Part shown: positions 63,256 to 64,000 of the stretch, piece after piece
How positions within the stretch are numbered: position 1 is the first letter of the stretch
How the letters are laid out: each line of letters starts with the position of its first letter
Assembly: GCF_037975245.1 (NCBI RefSeq)
Contig: NC_092569.1
Location: 5,294,501-5,358,500, forward strand
From: Apostichopus japonicus
Lineage: Eukaryota; Echinodermata; Holothuroidea; Aspidochirotida; Stichopodidae
Direction of reading: 5' to 3'
Length of the DNA stretch: 64,000 bases
Translations under genes and position numbers: made by a program
Notes under the pieces: model-generated
The model's database searches: none
Told to the model about the DNA's origin: nothing
Seen by the model: the letters and a program-made list of their open reading frames with translations, nothing else

Positions 63256-64000
63256 GTAAGCACAATCATATACCATGTAGATGAGCACATTCATTACAGT
63301 TTTATATAGAGTTAGGACACTATAGCACTCCTCAATGGGAACTCGTTCATCGGGAATTTGTTTTTACTGCTACATGGCCAAGAGCTCTGTGAGGGGCTGG
63401 ATAACATCATGCAGATACGGTTACTGGTTGGATGTGTGTATGGGTGGGGCCGTATATGTTTTTTTTTGGGGGGGGGGGGAATTGTAGGCCAAAGGTATAA
63501 CAAACTTACAGGATTTCACTTGCCAGTTGTCAATAAAACATTCCTCTTGTTTGGAGGGGGTGGGGGGGGGGGCTGGTAAAGTGTTGATCTACTGCCCAAC
63601 GAATCAGGCCTTCGTTAATTGAAATTTCTCATTGTGGTATTTAGGTAGATTTTTTTTAACAAAGTATCTAAAAGAGAATCAAGTTGGTTTACACGAGTCA
63701 TAGAAGGTAACCTATACGTCTCAGTCCAGTTAAAAAGCCATATGTTAGAAAATCAATTAATGGTTACTATATACTCGTGTTCCAGTCGTTGATTCCCAGA
63801 CTCTACGTGATGATGTCGGGTTTTTGTCATTAAGCTTAAAAAATGAAATTTACGGCTGTCTTGAAGTTATCAGTTAAGATTAATAATCGCTTTGGGATTT
63901 AGTCATATGACTATTGCGACAACACTAACCACAGTATGATTCGTATACTAACGGTACGGACCATGCACGTATGGCGCTGGTATGCATTTGTAGCGCCGTG
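63256..64000. other. Noncoding stretch
   Basis: I recognise no gene. G runs lie at 63468-63479 and 63562-63572. Open frames across them are Gly/Pro-rich artefacts. Confidence 0.65.

Overview
This window looks like noncoding DNA from an animal genome. It is AT-rich and full of microsatellites, minisatellites, homopolymer G/C runs and short non-autonomous transposons, and I found no convincing protein-coding gene. A marine invertebrate deuterostome, possibly an echinoderm such as a sea cucumber, is my best guess. The reasons are the scattered TAGGCCTAT-like words, the tRNA-derived SINEs and the style of the miniature elements. This guess is low confidence and rests on no database search. The window could be intergenic or part of a long intron.

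Open frames: the longest ones (about 126 to 168 codons near 24.4-24.9 kb and 39.1-39.5 kb) come from tandem repeats that lack stop codons. The rest, up to 138 codons, are about what chance gives in 64 kb of AT-rich DNA. The only place with several gene-start signals together is the minus strand around 20.2-20.65 kb: a TATA-like box, a short leader, ATGGCG, a 22-codon polar peptide, and a 102-codon open frame shifted by one base. I list it as a weak candidate.

Mobile elements: two hAT-type miniature elements are well supported by terminal inverted repeats and 8-bp target duplications (4506-4871 and 51000-51367). A third is plausible (53943-54372), and a decayed relative of the first lies at 32152-32480. 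A 234-bp element with GGCCCCAAAT ends occurs twice in opposite orientations (27208-27441 and 36029-36261). One tRNA-derived SINE family is present twice in opposite orientations (38693-38876 and 61497-61672). A second SINE type lies at 60623-60990, with a separate SINE-like 3' tail at 60225-60325. At 62978-63242 an insertion flanked by 13-bp direct repeats holds a perfect 52-bp inverted repeat whose arms resemble the hammerhead-ribozyme motif of Penelope-like elements and retrozymes.

Tandem and structural DNA: minisatellites with units of about 12, 17, 18, 21, 27, 38, 59 and 148 bp are spread through the window. There is a 450-bp layered trinucleotide/hexanucleotide array at 24379-24828, a 92-bp AT run at 15628-15719, and a 90-bp perfect AT-rich palindrome at 47376-47465. 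Homopolymer G/C runs of nine or more bases number about 32. They are mostly G on the given strand before about 37 kb and only C between about 41 and 60 kb.

No set of genes working together can be described. The biology visible here is transposon insertion, tandem-repeat growth and DNA able to form unusual structures.
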